NCBI GenBank assembly: GCA_947487055.1 | Contig: CANKVN010000014.1 | Coordinates: 1-36,290 of the forward strand | Length of the DNA: 36,290 bases | Reading direction: 5' to 3' | Source: Flavobacteriales bacterium | Lineage (GTDB): Bacteria > Bacteroidota > Bacteroidia > NS11-12g > UBA955 | Shown here: piece after piece, positions 1-10,102 of the stretch | How positions within the stretch are numbered: position 1 is the first letter of the stretch | How the letters are laid out: every line of letters starts with the position of its first letter | Program-made: the position numbers and the translations under genes | The notes under the pieces: model-generated | The model's input: only the letters and a program-made list of their open reading frames with translations | What the model was told of the DNA's origin: nothing | Databases searched by the model: none

Positions 1-4
1 ACTG

Positions 5-739
5 ATGAAAAAAGGAAATTTTATATACGGTATCCACCCGGTGGAAGAAGCCTTGAATTCGGGGCAAACCATAGACAAAGTATGGGTGCAGGAGGGAACG
101 GTGGGACCAACATTGCGGGAGATTTTGGGCATGTTGCGCGACAGGAAAATCCTGTGGAAGCAAGTGCCGGTTGAGCGCCTCAACCGAATGGTTAATGGAA
201 ACCACCAGGGAATTGTGGTTGCGCTTTCGGCCATTCCCTTTGCCGGTATTGAGGAAGTGGTAGCTGCTGCCTATGAGAAAGGCCAAGATCCATTTATTTT
301 GGTGCTAGACGGGGTTACCGATGTGCGAAATTTTGGAGCCATTGCCAGAACCGCCTCATGCGTGGGGGTTCACGGTATTGTGGTCCCTGAAAAGGGAGGC
401 GCCGCCATCAATGCAGATGCGGTAAAAACCTCTGCCGGTGCTTTGTTTAGCATTCCTGTATGCAGGGTGCCCAGTTTGTATCATGGTCTGAAATTGCTTA
501 AAAACAGCGGCCTGAAACTGGTGGGCGCTACAGAAAAGGCGGATGACAGTCTTTTTGCCTCGGACTTTACCGGACCCATAGCACTGATTATGGGCGATGA
601 AGAAAAAGGTCTTGGCACCGATACCCGAAAACTGTGCGATACGCTCTTTAAAATACCGATGGTTTCCGGCGGTGTGGGTTCGCTCAACGTTTCAGTCGCT
701 GCCGGCGTGTCCCTCTACGAAATTGTGCGCCAGCGCTAG
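5..739 (+). CDS. rlmB: 23S rRNA (guanosine-2'-O)-methyltransferase RlmB (SpoU/TrmH family)
   Basis: N-terminal YGIHPVEEAL substrate-binding domain, then SPOUT motifs LDGVTDVRNFGAIARTA, IMGDEEKGL and IPMVSGGVGSLNVSVAAGV. Confidence 0.93.
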   Translation: MKKGNFIYGIHPVEEALNSGQTIDKVWVQEGTVGPTLREILGMLRDRKILWKQVPVERLNRMVNGNHQGIVVALSAIPFAGIEEVVAAAYEKGQDPFILVLDGVTDVRNFGAIARTASCVGVHGIVVPEKGGAAINADAVKTSAGALFSIPVCRVPSLYHGLKLLKNSGLKLVGATEKADDSLFASDFTGPIALIMGDEEKGLGTDTRKLCDTLFKIPMVSGGVGSLNVSVAAGVSLYEIVRQR

Positions 740-764
740 ATTTTAGCCCCAAGCCTGCACAACC

Positions 765-3700
765 TTATTTAGGGTTGATGAGCATCTTTTGTGCATGATT
801 CCCACTGGCAGACTGAATGGTGATTTCATAGAATCCAACCATTAAATGGCCTATGGGTATTCGTGCCTGGCTGCCCGTAAATTGTCCTTTTAGCATTATT
901 TTCCCTGCTGTGTTGTAAACAACATAACGGCTGGTTTCACTGTCGGCATTGCCTGTGGTTATGAGCACTTCATTGTCTGTGGTAGAAATAATGGCAGATG
1001 GAGCATTTTTTATACTGTTTGCAAAACAGGTTTTACTGTAAGATTCTTCACCCGTTTGATCCGTTTGTTTGATTCTGTAATAAGCCCCTTCGGGATTGGG
1101 GTTTTTGTCTTCAAAACGATAATGCCTGGGGGTGTGGCTGTTGCCACTGCCCGCTATTGAGCCGATGGGAACAAACGATTGGCCACTGCTGGATTTTTCG
1201 ATGGTAAATGTTTTTACATCCTTTTCTTCTGCCGTACCCCATTCAATACCAGTACCGCTTTTTGTGGTTTCGCAACGGTTGTATAGCCAGGTTACCGGCA
1301 ATGGGGTAACATTGTCGCCAACAGCAAATGGGGAAAAGCTGCCTTTGTAACCAGAGATTACGGTGAAATTGGTACCTGCAGCTGAAGGTGTTGTGATTTC
1401 TTGCCATTTGGTGCCATTGTGGTGAAATACGGTATAGCTAACGGGTGCAGGGCTTGATTCGTGGCTGCTTTCCCAGTAAAACCCGATATCTACCCCGTTG
1501 GATGAGTTGCTTGAGCCTGTGCCTTTGGTGATTTGCCAGGTTCGTTTAACCCTTGGTTTTGTGCTGAGTATTGTTGCTCCCGAGGCTCCTGTTCCATTGT
1601 CGTAAACTTCGTCAATAACGCGCACACCAAAGTTATCGGCAGCTGAGGTTTGATTGGTAATAGTAAGTTTATTGAATGCACTGTTTCCTACAGGAAAGGT
1701 AAAAGGCGTGGAACTTACAGCCATGCTGTTTTTGGTAACAGAACCTGAACCATCTGTTTTGATGTAGCATGTGCTGCCCGGAGATCCGGAAAAAGTGCCA
1801 TTCATGGTTAAGTTGTAATTGCCTAAAGATAAAATACCGGAGGAGAGTGCAACGCTGGTTGAGATGGTGATGTTCTGGCCAAGGCTTACTCCGCCTGCTC
1901 CATTCATGGTAAGGTTGGCTATGGTGCCTGTTTTAATGACGGATGCAGGCAATGTAATGGCGCTTGCATTGGCGAATTCCAGGTTACCGGCATCGGCATC
2001 TATATCGCCACTGCTGCGGGTAATATTGCTTCCAGAGTAGGTAAGGGTGGTGTTGCCCAAATCCAGTGTACCGCTGCTTAGGCTTAGTGCACCGGAAACG
2101 GTGGTGCCATTTGAAAGGATAATGCCGGCTCCGTTGATGGTCAGGTTTTTAATGGTGCCGCTTTTGATGGTGGATGCAGGTACGGTAAGGATTGAACTGT
2201 TGGTGAAAACGAGGGTCCCGTTGTCGGCATCAATATCACCAGAGGTTCTGGAAATACTGTTGGAGTTAATCGTTAACGTATTGTTTCCGATATCCATTGT
2301 GCCTGAGGTAAGGGTTAATGTGCCTGTTAAGGTTAAGTCTTTATCCAGCGTAACACCCAGGCTTCTGTTAATGGTGAGGTTATTCATGCTGCTGATGGTG
2401 CTGCTGCTGCCCGGAAAACTGGTTGTATTCAAAACAATAGAACCATTATTGGTGATGGTGCCTCCACCCGTGTATGTGCCATTAATGGTTAATGTGACAC
2501 CCGCATCAATAACAAGGGTGCCTGATGTAACGGATAGGTTATTTAAGGTTTGGTTTGTACTGACTTTAAGTGTACCTCCATTTACGGTAACGTTATTGGT
2601 TGCGGGCAAGGTATTGCCTCCGCTGCGGTTTAGCTGAAGGGTGCCGGCAGATACGCTGGTACTGCCTGTATAATCATTCGCTCCTGTTAGTATCAAGGTG
2701 CCAGCATTGGATTTGGTAACCCCTCCGGTACCGCTGATTTTACCGGCATAGGTATCGGTCATGGTGTTGTCTAAAGTCACTACAGCATTTCCCAGAGAAA
2801 CTAAGGCGTCGCTGCTGCTGCTGGCCAGGGCAATTATTTGGTTAAATCCGTTGCAATTAAAAGTACCCGATCCTTGTAAGGTAACCAGAGCAGGGGTTCC
2901 TATTCCCAGCTGATTGGCAGCGTCAGTTCTGACCGTTTTCCCATCAGAAATGGTAAGGTTGTTGCCAACGGCTTTTTTGCCTGCAGTTTTGTTTAGAACA
3001 AGCAAGCCGGAATTAACGGTGGTTGTGCCGATGTAGGAATTGTCTGCTGTGCCGGAAAGAATTACAGTACCATTCCCTGATATTATTACAGGATAAGCCC
3101 CTGAAATTACACCTGAGAATGTTGTGGATCCATTACTGTTTTCTGCACTTAGATAAAGGCCTCCTGTACTATTGTTAATAATATTTCCCGAAAATGTGTG
3201 GGTGCCGGATGTGTTTAGACCTCCTAAATATCTGGTTGTAGTATTACCATCGTTGATGGTTATGTTATTGGAAAAATTGGTACTCCCCGAACTGTTAGAT
3301 AGCCAAAGTTTTGCAACATTGGCAAGTTGGCTGCCATTACCGAGGTAAATTCCACTTCCTGATGCAATACTGCCATTGCTCTCAATCCAAAGTTCCCCAT
3401 TGTCAATTTGGGTTTCACCGGTGTAACTATGTGTTCCATTAAGTTTTGTTACCCCAAATCGGGATACATTTAATATGCCGCTGCCGGATACTACTCCAGT
3501 TAGCCTAATATAACGGTTCGTTGCATCAACACTGCTATTGTTGCCGTAAATCTGAATGGTTCTTCCGTTATTGTTGATGGTTCCACCAAATATTATAGAG
3601 TTGGATGATGCTGATAACTCGATATTATGAGTTGAACTTCCGACAATAGAAGCATTTATGGTATGGGTTGTTCCCGAGTTATTTTGTATTAACGGCCAAG

Positions 3701-4103
3701 TTCCTGAGTGATCATAAAAGTTAATTGTTCCTGTTGCTATTGTCCTTGAACTGCTATTTCCGCTTGCGAAAACTAATTTATGGGCATTAAAGGTTAAGGA
3801 ACCTAAAGACATATTTAATTCATGATTATTATTGAAATTTATGATATGATTACCATAACAATCAGGCCTATTTCTTGAATTGTTGGGCCCCCAACCGCTA
3901 TACCACCACTGTGAATTTGCAGTTCCAATTTGATTACAGGTATTGCTGCCATTTTCCCAGTTGTTGTTTGCTGCCACATCCCTCCAGTCAACTGTTACTT
4001 GGCAATAAACAGTTACTGTGCATGATAAAAATAAGAATAACGCCGCTGTTATTGACTTTTTTAAAATTGAGAATTTGGTGTTTAGAGTATGAGTTGCTAT
4101 CAT
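765..4103 (-). CDS. Secreted autotransporter-associated beta-strand repeat protein with T9SS type A C-terminal sorting domain
   Basis: Signal peptide; repeated GTLQLNRSGGN / GGVTKSNAGTLILTGANDYTGSTSVSAGTL passenger-type repeats; C-terminal YVVYNTAGKIMLKG...GFYEITIQSASGNHAQKMLI typical of a Por secretion tail. Confidence 0.85.
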   Translation of the reverse strand: MIATHTLNTKFSILKKSITAALFLFLSCTVTVYCQVTVDWRDVAANNNWENGSNTCNQIGTANSQWWYSGWGPNNSRNRPDCYGNHIINFNNNHELNMSLGSLTFNAHKLVFASGNSSSRTIATGTINFYDHSGTWPLIQNNSGTTHTINASIVGSSTHNIELSASSNSIIFGGTINNNGRTIQIYGNNSSVDATNRYIRLTGVVSGSGILNVSRFGVTKLNGTHSYTGETQIDNGELWIESNGSIASGSGIYLGNGSQLANVAKLWLSNSSGSTNFSNNITINDGNTTTRYLGGLNTSGTHTFSGNIINNSTGGLYLSAENSNGSTTFSGVISGAYPVIISGNGTVILSGTADNSYIGTTTVNSGLLVLNKTAGKKAVGNNLTISDGKTVRTDAANQLGIGTPALVTLQGSGTFNCNGFNQIIALASSSSDALVSLGNAVVTLDNTMTDTYAGKISGTGGVTKSNAGTLILTGANDYTGSTSVSAGTLQLNRSGGNTLPATNNVTVNGGTLKVSTNQTLNNLSVTSGTLVIDAGVTLTINGTYTGGGTITNNGSIVLNTTSFPGSSSTISSMNNLTINRSLGVTLDKDLTLTGTLTLTSGTMDIGNNTLTINSNSISRTSGDIDADNGTLVFTNSSILTVPASTIKSGTIKNLTINGAGIILSNGTTVSGALSLSSGTLDLGNTTLTYSGSNITRSSGDIDADAGNLEFANASAITLPASVIKTGTIANLTMNGAGGVSLGQNITISTSVALSSGILSLGNYNLTMNGTFSGSPGSTCYIKTDGSGSVTKNSMAVSSTPFTFPVGNSAFNKLTITNQTSAADNFGVRVIDEVYDNGTGASGATILSTKPRVKRTWQITKGTGSSNSSNGVDIGFYWESSHESSPAPVSYTVFHHNGTKWQEITTPSAAGTNFTVISGYKGSFSPFAVGDNVTPLPVTWLYNRCETTKSGTGIEWGTAEEKDVKTFTIEKSSSGQSFVPIGSIAGSGNSHTPRHYRFEDKNPNPEGAYYRIKQTDQTGEESYSKTCFANSIKNAPSAIISTTDNEVLITTGNADSETSRYVVYNTAGKIMLKGQFTGSQARIPIGHLMVGFYEITIQSASGNHAQKMLINPK

Positions 4104-4141
4104 AAGCAGTTTTTTAATTTTGGATGTCTATAAGCTAATTT

Positions 4142-4149
4142 CAAAGTTA
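4142..4149 (-). promoter_or_regulatory. Putative Bacteroidota -7 element TAACTTTG upstream of the 765..4103 gene
   Basis: Exact match to the TAnnTTTG consensus on the minus strand, 38 nt before the ATG. Confidence 0.5.
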
Positions 4150-4150
4150 C

Positions 4151-4173
4151 TTAGTGTAAACATAACACACTAA
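4151..4173. promoter_or_regulatory. Inverted repeat TTAGTGT-N9-ACACTAA, putative operator
   Basis: Perfect 7-bp dyad directly adjacent to the -7 element; shares GTGTTANNTTTACACT with the 7719..7741 dyad. Confidence 0.5.
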
Positions 4174-4286
4174 AAATCACAATTCCAAATTTTTTTGTAT
4201 AAAAATTTAAAGAAAAATACTCATCTGGTTGTTTTGTGGTAACAATCAACTGCCTGAAAATAATCAGGGACATGGTTTTGGGCTGT

Positions 4287-7200
4287 TTATCTGGTTTTGG
4301 CGAACCGCAGGTTAAACTTCTGCCCAGCGGAAATAATTTTTAGGATATATATCCCTTCTGGTAAATGTGCTACACTCAGTTTTTGGGTGTTATCCGGTTT
4401 GCCTATGTCCATCAACATGCCTGTTGCATTAAAAATCTTGTATTCGGTGTTTTTCAGATTTTTCACTCCGGTTATCTGCAGGAAATCCATGCAGGGGTTG
4501 GGATAGATGCCTGGAGCCGGTCTAAAGGTGTTTTCGGCCTTGCAAACCTCACTGTAACTGAATTTGCCATCCCTGTCTATTTGCTTAATCCGGTAGTAGG
4601 CATTGCCAGCTACAGCCAAAGTGTCTTCGAAATAATATTGACTTGTCGTTGCACTGAACCCAGCTGCGGGTAATTCGCCAATGGGGGTAAATTCTTCTTC
4701 ACCAATGCTGCGTTCTATCAAAAACCGATCGGTATTGCTTTCCATGGCGGTACGCCAATTTAGCATTACATTTCCGTTGTTTTGGGATTTGCACTGAAAG
4801 GTTAGCCAGGTTAAAGGCAAAGGAACCACAGCATCACCCCCAATTACAAAAGGGGAGAAGCTGCCGGAATACCCTGTTTGGGTGTAAATATAGGGGGATG
4901 TACCGCTAACACTGCCTGTTCCTGCAGCAATTTCCCAAGCGCTCAGCGATGTATTATAATGATTGAGTGTGGGTGGGCTCAAGGTGCCAATGATTTCTGA
5001 AGATCGATACATGAATTTCATGTCTACGCCACCACCAATGTTGGGGTTGCTTTTGGTGATATCCCAGGTGCGGAAAACCAAATCCTTGTTGAACAATGTA
5101 CCCGTTAATCCACCGCGCCATGCGGAATCCAAAACTTTCACCGTGAACACATCCACCCCGGTTCCATTGTTGTTTTTAACATACAATTGGTTGTAAGAAG
5201 AGCGGCCAATATGGAAGGTGAAATTGGATCCGTTGCTTATGCTTGACTTGTAAACCCCGGTGCCATTGGTTCTTACATAGGAACTGGCAGAGCCGCCAGA
5301 TACATTGGAAAGCTGATCGTGCTCCAGGGTGAAGTTGCCAATGGTGATGATGCCATTGGTAAGGGTCAGTAAATCATCACAAATAAATTGGAATAGATAC
5401 ATATGCCCCCGCTACCGTTCATGGTCAGGGTGCTAATGTCGGCATTTACAAAAAGATTTGCCGGTATGGTTAAATAGGATGTATTGGTAAATTCAACGGT
5501 AGCAGTGGTTGCGTCTATGGTGCCCAAACTGCGGGAAATAGAGCTGCCGCCGTAAGTAAATGACTTGTTGAATAAATCAAAAATGCCTGACGTTAGGGTG
5601 ATGTTGCCGTTGAGGGTGCGGTTGGCGTGCAACTTAACCGTGGCTGTGCTGCTGCTGCAATTGATAATCAGGTTTTTTGGTCCGTTGGTGATGGGCCAGA
5701 ATACATCGGCTGTGTTCATGCCCGACGTAATCTCCAGGGTGCCATTACTGCCAAAGGCTATGCTGCCGCTGACAGAAAAATTGACGGATGAATTAATGCT
5801 TAACTTTCCATTAATCGTTAGGGTTTTTCCTGCAGCCACCACGAGCGTTCCACCGGTCATAATAATATTATCTACCACATCACTGCCCTGAAAATCCAGC
5901 ATGCCTGTGCCCGATACTGAAAAATCGGCATTATCATCGATCAGGTTGTCATTGTAGAATTCAATTTCACCACCGGAAATATCATAATTTAAACTTCCCA
6001 TGGTTCCGCTCGTGCCCACGGTTCCCCCGGCTACAGTGGTGGTGCCTGTGTATGTTTGTGCATTGAAAAGCGCAAGTTTGGTGGTGCCCGAACCATTCAT
6101 GGTGAGGTTGCCTTGCCCGGAGATGGTACTTTGGTAATTTATCCCTTTGTTGGCACCATTGATGGTGAGGGTTACACCGCTCCCGATGCTCGCGGTTCCG
6201 GCATCTGAAACGGCAGTTTCCTGCAGCGAACCGATTGTGGTATTGGCGTTCACCGTTAGGGAAGCGCCATTGGAAATAAATATGTCTGATCCGCTACCGA
6301 GAGAGCCATTGCTGCCCACAGTAATATTGCCTGCGGCAATGCGTGTATCGCCGGTGTAGCTGTTTATTGCGTCAAGGGTTAGGGTTCCTGCACCATCTTT
6401 GTAAATAGACGTGGTGGTTCCGTTGTTTGTGGCGCCTGCGCCGCTTATTATGCCTGAAATACTGGTGTTTTGTGAACCTCCAACAAATAGCACATTGGCT
6501 CCGCCGCTTACATTCCCGGAAAGCAAAATATTGCCGGAGGTTGCATTAATTCGGCTGCTTGAGCCAAGGCCTATGGGGCCGCTCCACCCGGATGAAGATG
6601 TGCTGCTATTGTTTAAAGCGCCTCCTGTGGATATGCCTAATCCATTTAATGTTAATGCCTCACTATTGGTTGGCGTAATTCCGTATAAATCCAGCACGCC
6701 GCCTGAACTTACAGTGGTGCCTGCGGCTGTTGTTCCCAAAGGTCCATTGGGCGAAGTGCCTGCTGCGTTTATTTTAAGTGTTGCATTTGCATTTATGGTG
6801 GTAAGCCCGGTGTAGCTGTTGTTTTGGCTTAGAATTACCGCAGAGCCTGCGCTGCCGCCAATATTTACGGCATTTGACTGGCTGGTGCTGTTGGATGTGC
6901 TTATCAGTCCGTCGGTTACCTTGCCCGGGGTGAAGGTGCCGCTGCTTAGGTAGTAGCCCAGGTTTGAACCGCCGGTGGAGAGGTGCGAAAACGCTTGTTT
7001 CCAGTAAATATCCGCATTTGCAGACCCGTTCCAGTCATCTTCCAGATAGAGGACAAAATGGCTGATATTGGCGCCTGCAGTGCCGTTCATGGTCAGGTTA
7101 TTCAACCTTTCATGAAATGTCCCATCTACCCATAATTCTACATTGCAATTTGTTTCCGATAAAACATGAATTTTGAACTGGTAGTCTCTTCGGGTGGTGC

Positions 7201-7696
7201 TTACGTTGTAATTTAAGGTGCTGTTTCCTGCATTGTGATTGACATACCAGGATGAGGTGACATCGTCAACCTGTATGTATAATCGCGAATTATCATGCCT
7301 GTTGGCCCAGCTGCTGGTAGCCGATGGTGATGCATTAAGGGACAGACCGATACAGCCCATCGCCGACGTAGCTGAAACCGTTATGGTTACCAGATCGCCT
7401 GGCTGCAGGTTGCGGTCGTTGCCAGTGTTGTCGCCGGCAGTTTTAAATTTGCGCCAGGCAACCACCTGCTTGGCTCCGGTAGATTTGGCATACATGCCCA
7501 ATTCGGTAGTGCCCGCGTTGGCAAATGCCCCGGCAGTGCCATCGGTAAATAAGGTGTAATAACCGGCGTTGCCCAAGGTGTATGTAACCTGGCCTTTAGC
7601 TGAATGAAATGCCATTCCCAACAACATCCAAAACCAAAAGAATTTGGATGGTGGTCTTTTAAGACAAAGCGCAATATTGGCTGCCCAATAGTACAT
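4287..7696 (-). CDS. Second autotransporter-type beta-strand repeat protein with T9SS tail, interrupted by a frameshift (ORFs 5366..7696 and 4287..5402)
   Basis: The two ORFs overlap in different frames. The joined product aligns with the 765..4103 paralog across the break (LTMNGSGGICIYSNLFVMI|LLTLTNGIITIGN versus LTMNGAGGVSLGQNITISTSVALSSGILSLGN). The 3' ORF carries the T9SS tail (IYPNPCMDFLQI...GIYILKIISAGQKFNLRFAK). Confidence 0.8.
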
Positions 7697-7718
7697 AGGA
7701 GAAGGTACGTTGAGGGTT

Positions 7719-7741
7719 ATAAGTGTAAAATTAACACTTAT
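7719..7741. promoter_or_regulatory. Inverted repeat ATAAGTGT-N7-ACACTTAT, putative operator
   Basis: Perfect 8-bp dyad 22 nt upstream of the 7696 start codon; shares 14 of 16 bases with the 4151..4173 dyad. Confidence 0.5.
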
Positions 7742-7766
7742 TCATCAAAAAAGCAACTGCCTAAGT

Positions 7767-10058
7767 TCAGAACTTAATGACAATGCCACCAAGCATGTGT
7801 CTGGTTGCTTGTGGATACAAAAACACTTCCTGGGTGATATCGCGGCTGCCGTAGGTGTACATGAATGTATATCCGTTCGATGAATACTTGCTGTTAAAAA
7901 GGTTCAGGATCTGCAACTGCGCGGATACTGTTGTTCCTTTGTTTACCATAAATGTTTTTTGCAGCCATAGCTCCGCAAACTGGTAAGGATTTAAACTGCG
8001 GTAGCGATCGCCGGTATTGTCCAGATATTGGCGGCTAACAAACTTGTGCAGGTAGCGGATGTTCCATTGCCCCGGCAACTGGTACTCCAGCCATGCTCCG
8101 GCGTTTACTGCCGGCGACATTGCAATCGGAACGTTGCGGAAAACACTGTCCTTATTCACGTAGGTAAAATAGTCGGGAATAACGTTGGTGATGCTTTTGA
8201 TTTTATTTTGGCTCAGGGCAATATTGCCGCCAATGGTAACATGCTTTATGGGACGAATTTCGAATCCTGCCTCAATCCCGCGGCGGAAACTGGCTTCTGC
8301 GTTGCGCCTTAGGGCAGACCCTACATCGTTCACTTCACCGGTCAAAACCAACTGGTTTTTGTACTTCATGTAGTACAGGTTCACGAACAGGTTCATTTTT
8401 TCGGTTTGTCTGCTCCATCCCAATTCCCAGTCTGTGAGTTTCTCCGGCTTTGGTATGTCTCCGGATTTGTGGTCTGTGAAATCGCTTCTGGATGGCTCTC
8501 GCTGGGCAATGCCCATGCTGCCGTAAAAGCTGTTTGCATTTATTTGGTACATCAGGCCTGCTTTTGGGTTGAAAAAGCCAAAGTTCCCATTGAAATCAAT
8601 GGCCCTGAGGTCGTTGTCTGTTCCTGTTCCCCGGTGGGATACCTGCCTGTATTGCAAATCAATCCAGGCGTGCAAACCGGTGGATACTTCATGGTTCAGC
8701 TTGGCAAAGATGGTGGCGTCTGTTTTGTTGCCTCTTCCATTGTAATAAGGGTGGTTTGGACTTGCGGAAGGCGCAGCACTCGCCCATATTACACGGCCAA
8801 AATGTTTGCCCTGGTACTGGTTCAGGCCGGCGCCCAGAATAAAGTTGAAACGCTGTGTGTGGTAGTTCCAGTTCACATTGGTGCCAAGCAATGTATTGTC
8901 CAGCCACCTTCTTCGCACGATGTCACTCCGGAAAAGGGTATCCGTGCCAACAACAGTTGGCGGCAGCAGGTAATTGGATAGTTTATCCTGTGGTTTAAAC
9001 TGCTCGAAAAATCCGAAACCGTGGGTGAAGTAACCGGTTGCATACAGCTGGCTGTTTTTGCCGGTGTTGATGTTCAGGTATAGGTGATGGTGGTTTTGGG
9101 TGTAATCATCAACTTCTGAAGCATAGTTGTAATAATTATAGCTGCGGGGGTTTGAATTGAATAAATTGATGGAATCTGCAGGGTTTCTATAGGTTACTCC
9201 AAGGTTGCGGTAATAATGGTTTAGCAGGTCGCTGGAACTGCCGAATAATTTTTCTTTGGGAACACCCCACCATGCCTGATAGGTTTGTTCTTTGCCACCA
9301 AAGGAAAGCCATTTTGCTGACCAGTTTTTATGTTGGTAGCCTACGGATGTCATGTAGGAGCGGAGTTTGCTGTTGGCCCTGTCTACAAAGCCATCGCTGT
9401 TGATGGCGGAGAGCTTCACATCCACGGTCCAGTGCTGGTTGATTAATCCTGTTCCTGCGGAAATGGAATGTCTTAGGGTATTGAAACTGCCACCGGAATT
9501 GGACACCAGGACGTAGGGATTGTTTGAACTGTAGGTTTGCATGTTTACCGATGCGCCAAATGCTCCTGCTCCGTTGGTGCTGGTTCCCGCGCCACGCTGT
9601 ACCTGAACGCTTGCAAGGCTGCTTGCCATGTCGGGCATGTTTACCCAAAATGTTCCGTGGCTTTCTGCATCGTTGATGGGCACACCGTTTATGGTTACAT
9701 TGGTGCGTGTGGCATCGCTTCCGCGCACACGAATACCGGTATATCCAATTCCTGCTCCTGCGTCGCTGGTGATGGTGATGCCGGGTTGAAACTGTAGCAA
9801 TACGGGCAAATCCCTTCCGGTGTTCTGTATTTGAATTTCGGCCCTGCCTACTGTGGTTTGGGCAATAGGCGCTGCGCTTCCGGCGCGGGTTGCCGATACC
9901 ATAATGGCTTCAATGCTCTTGGACGGGGTGGTGGTGTCTGCCTGTGGGCCAATGCTGTCCGCAAATGCAGTATTGCGGTTGTTTGGCAGTGGCTTGATAG
10001 CGGCTTGCAGCAGCAGTGTCAATGAGAAAAATACAGTGATAAAGATGGTTTTTTTCAT
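7767..10058 (-). CDS. TonB-dependent outer-membrane receptor, probably for thiamine or a precursor (TPP-riboswitch controlled)
   Basis: Signal peptide MKKTIFITVFFSLTLLLQA; plug domain (GITITSDAGAGIGYTGIRVRGSDATRTNVTINGVPINDAESHGTFWVNMPDMASSLASVQVQRGAGTSTNGAGAFGASVNMQT); beta-barrel C-terminus ending in F. Start set at 10058 because the longer ORF runs through the riboswitch. Confidence 0.9.
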   Translation of the reverse strand: MKKTIFITVFFSLTLLLQAAIKPLPNNRNTAFADSIGPQADTTTPSKSIEAIMVSATRAGSAAPIAQTTVGRAEIQIQNTGRDLPVLLQFQPGITITSDAGAGIGYTGIRVRGSDATRTNVTINGVPINDAESHGTFWVNMPDMASSLASVQVQRGAGTSTNGAGAFGASVNMQTYSSNNPYVLVSNSGGSFNTLRHSISAGTGLINQHWTVDVKLSAINSDGFVDRANSKLRSYMTSVGYQHKNWSAKWLSFGGKEQTYQAWWGVPKEKLFGSSSDLLNHYYRNLGVTYRNPADSINLFNSNPRSYNYYNYASEVDDYTQNHHHLYLNINTGKNSQLYATGYFTHGFGFFEQFKPQDKLSNYLLPPTVVGTDTLFRSDIVRRRWLDNTLLGTNVNWNYHTQRFNFILGAGLNQYQGKHFGRVIWASAAPSASPNHPYYNGRGNKTDATIFAKLNHEVSTGLHAWIDLQYRQVSHRGTGTDNDLRAIDFNGNFGFFNPKAGLMYQINANSFYGSMGIAQREPSRSDFTDHKSGDIPKPEKLTDWELGWSRQTEKMNLFVNLYYMKYKNQLVLTGEVNDVGSALRRNAEASFRRGIEAGFEIRPIKHVTIGGNIALSQNKIKSITNVIPDYFTYVNKDSVFRNVPIAMSPAVNAGAWLEYQLPGQWNIRYLHKFVSRQYLDNTGDRYRSLNPYQFAELWLQKTFMVNKGTTVSAQLQILNLFNSKYSSNGYTFMYTYGSRDITQEVFLYPQATRHMLGGIVIKF

Positions 10059-10082
10059 GGATGCATATAGTTTTCTGCATCC
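10059..10082 (-). promoter_or_regulatory. Hairpin GGATGCA-N10-TGCATCC directly abutting the ATG at 10058 (putative riboswitch expression platform)
   Basis: Perfect 7-bp inverted repeat with a 10-nt loop, ending one base before the start codon. Confidence 0.55.
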
Positions 10083-10102
10083 GAAGCACCCCTGATAAGG
10101 TG

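Noticed and set aside
760-777. CAACCTTATTTAGGGTTG hairpin between convergent rlmB and the T9SS gene
   Set aside because: 5-bp stem with no U tract and overlapping the T9SS gene stop; weak.
2047-2637. 196-aa plus-strand ORF opposite the T9SS beta-strand gene (also 1819..2040, 5565..5891, 6411..6815)
   Set aside because: Val/Leu/Pro-rich antisense shadow of a Ser/Thr/Gly/Asn-rich repetitive gene; no start context or domain.
5366-5402. Programmed -1 frameshift in the second T9SS gene
   Set aside because: The junction (G ATT TAC TGA) lacks a canonical slippery heptamer and obvious downstream pseudoknot; indel or sequencing error is simpler, so it is reported as a frameshift only.
8406-8981. 191-aa plus-strand ORF inside the TonB-dependent receptor
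   Set aside because: Antisense to a clear receptor; Cys/Val-rich nonsense translation.
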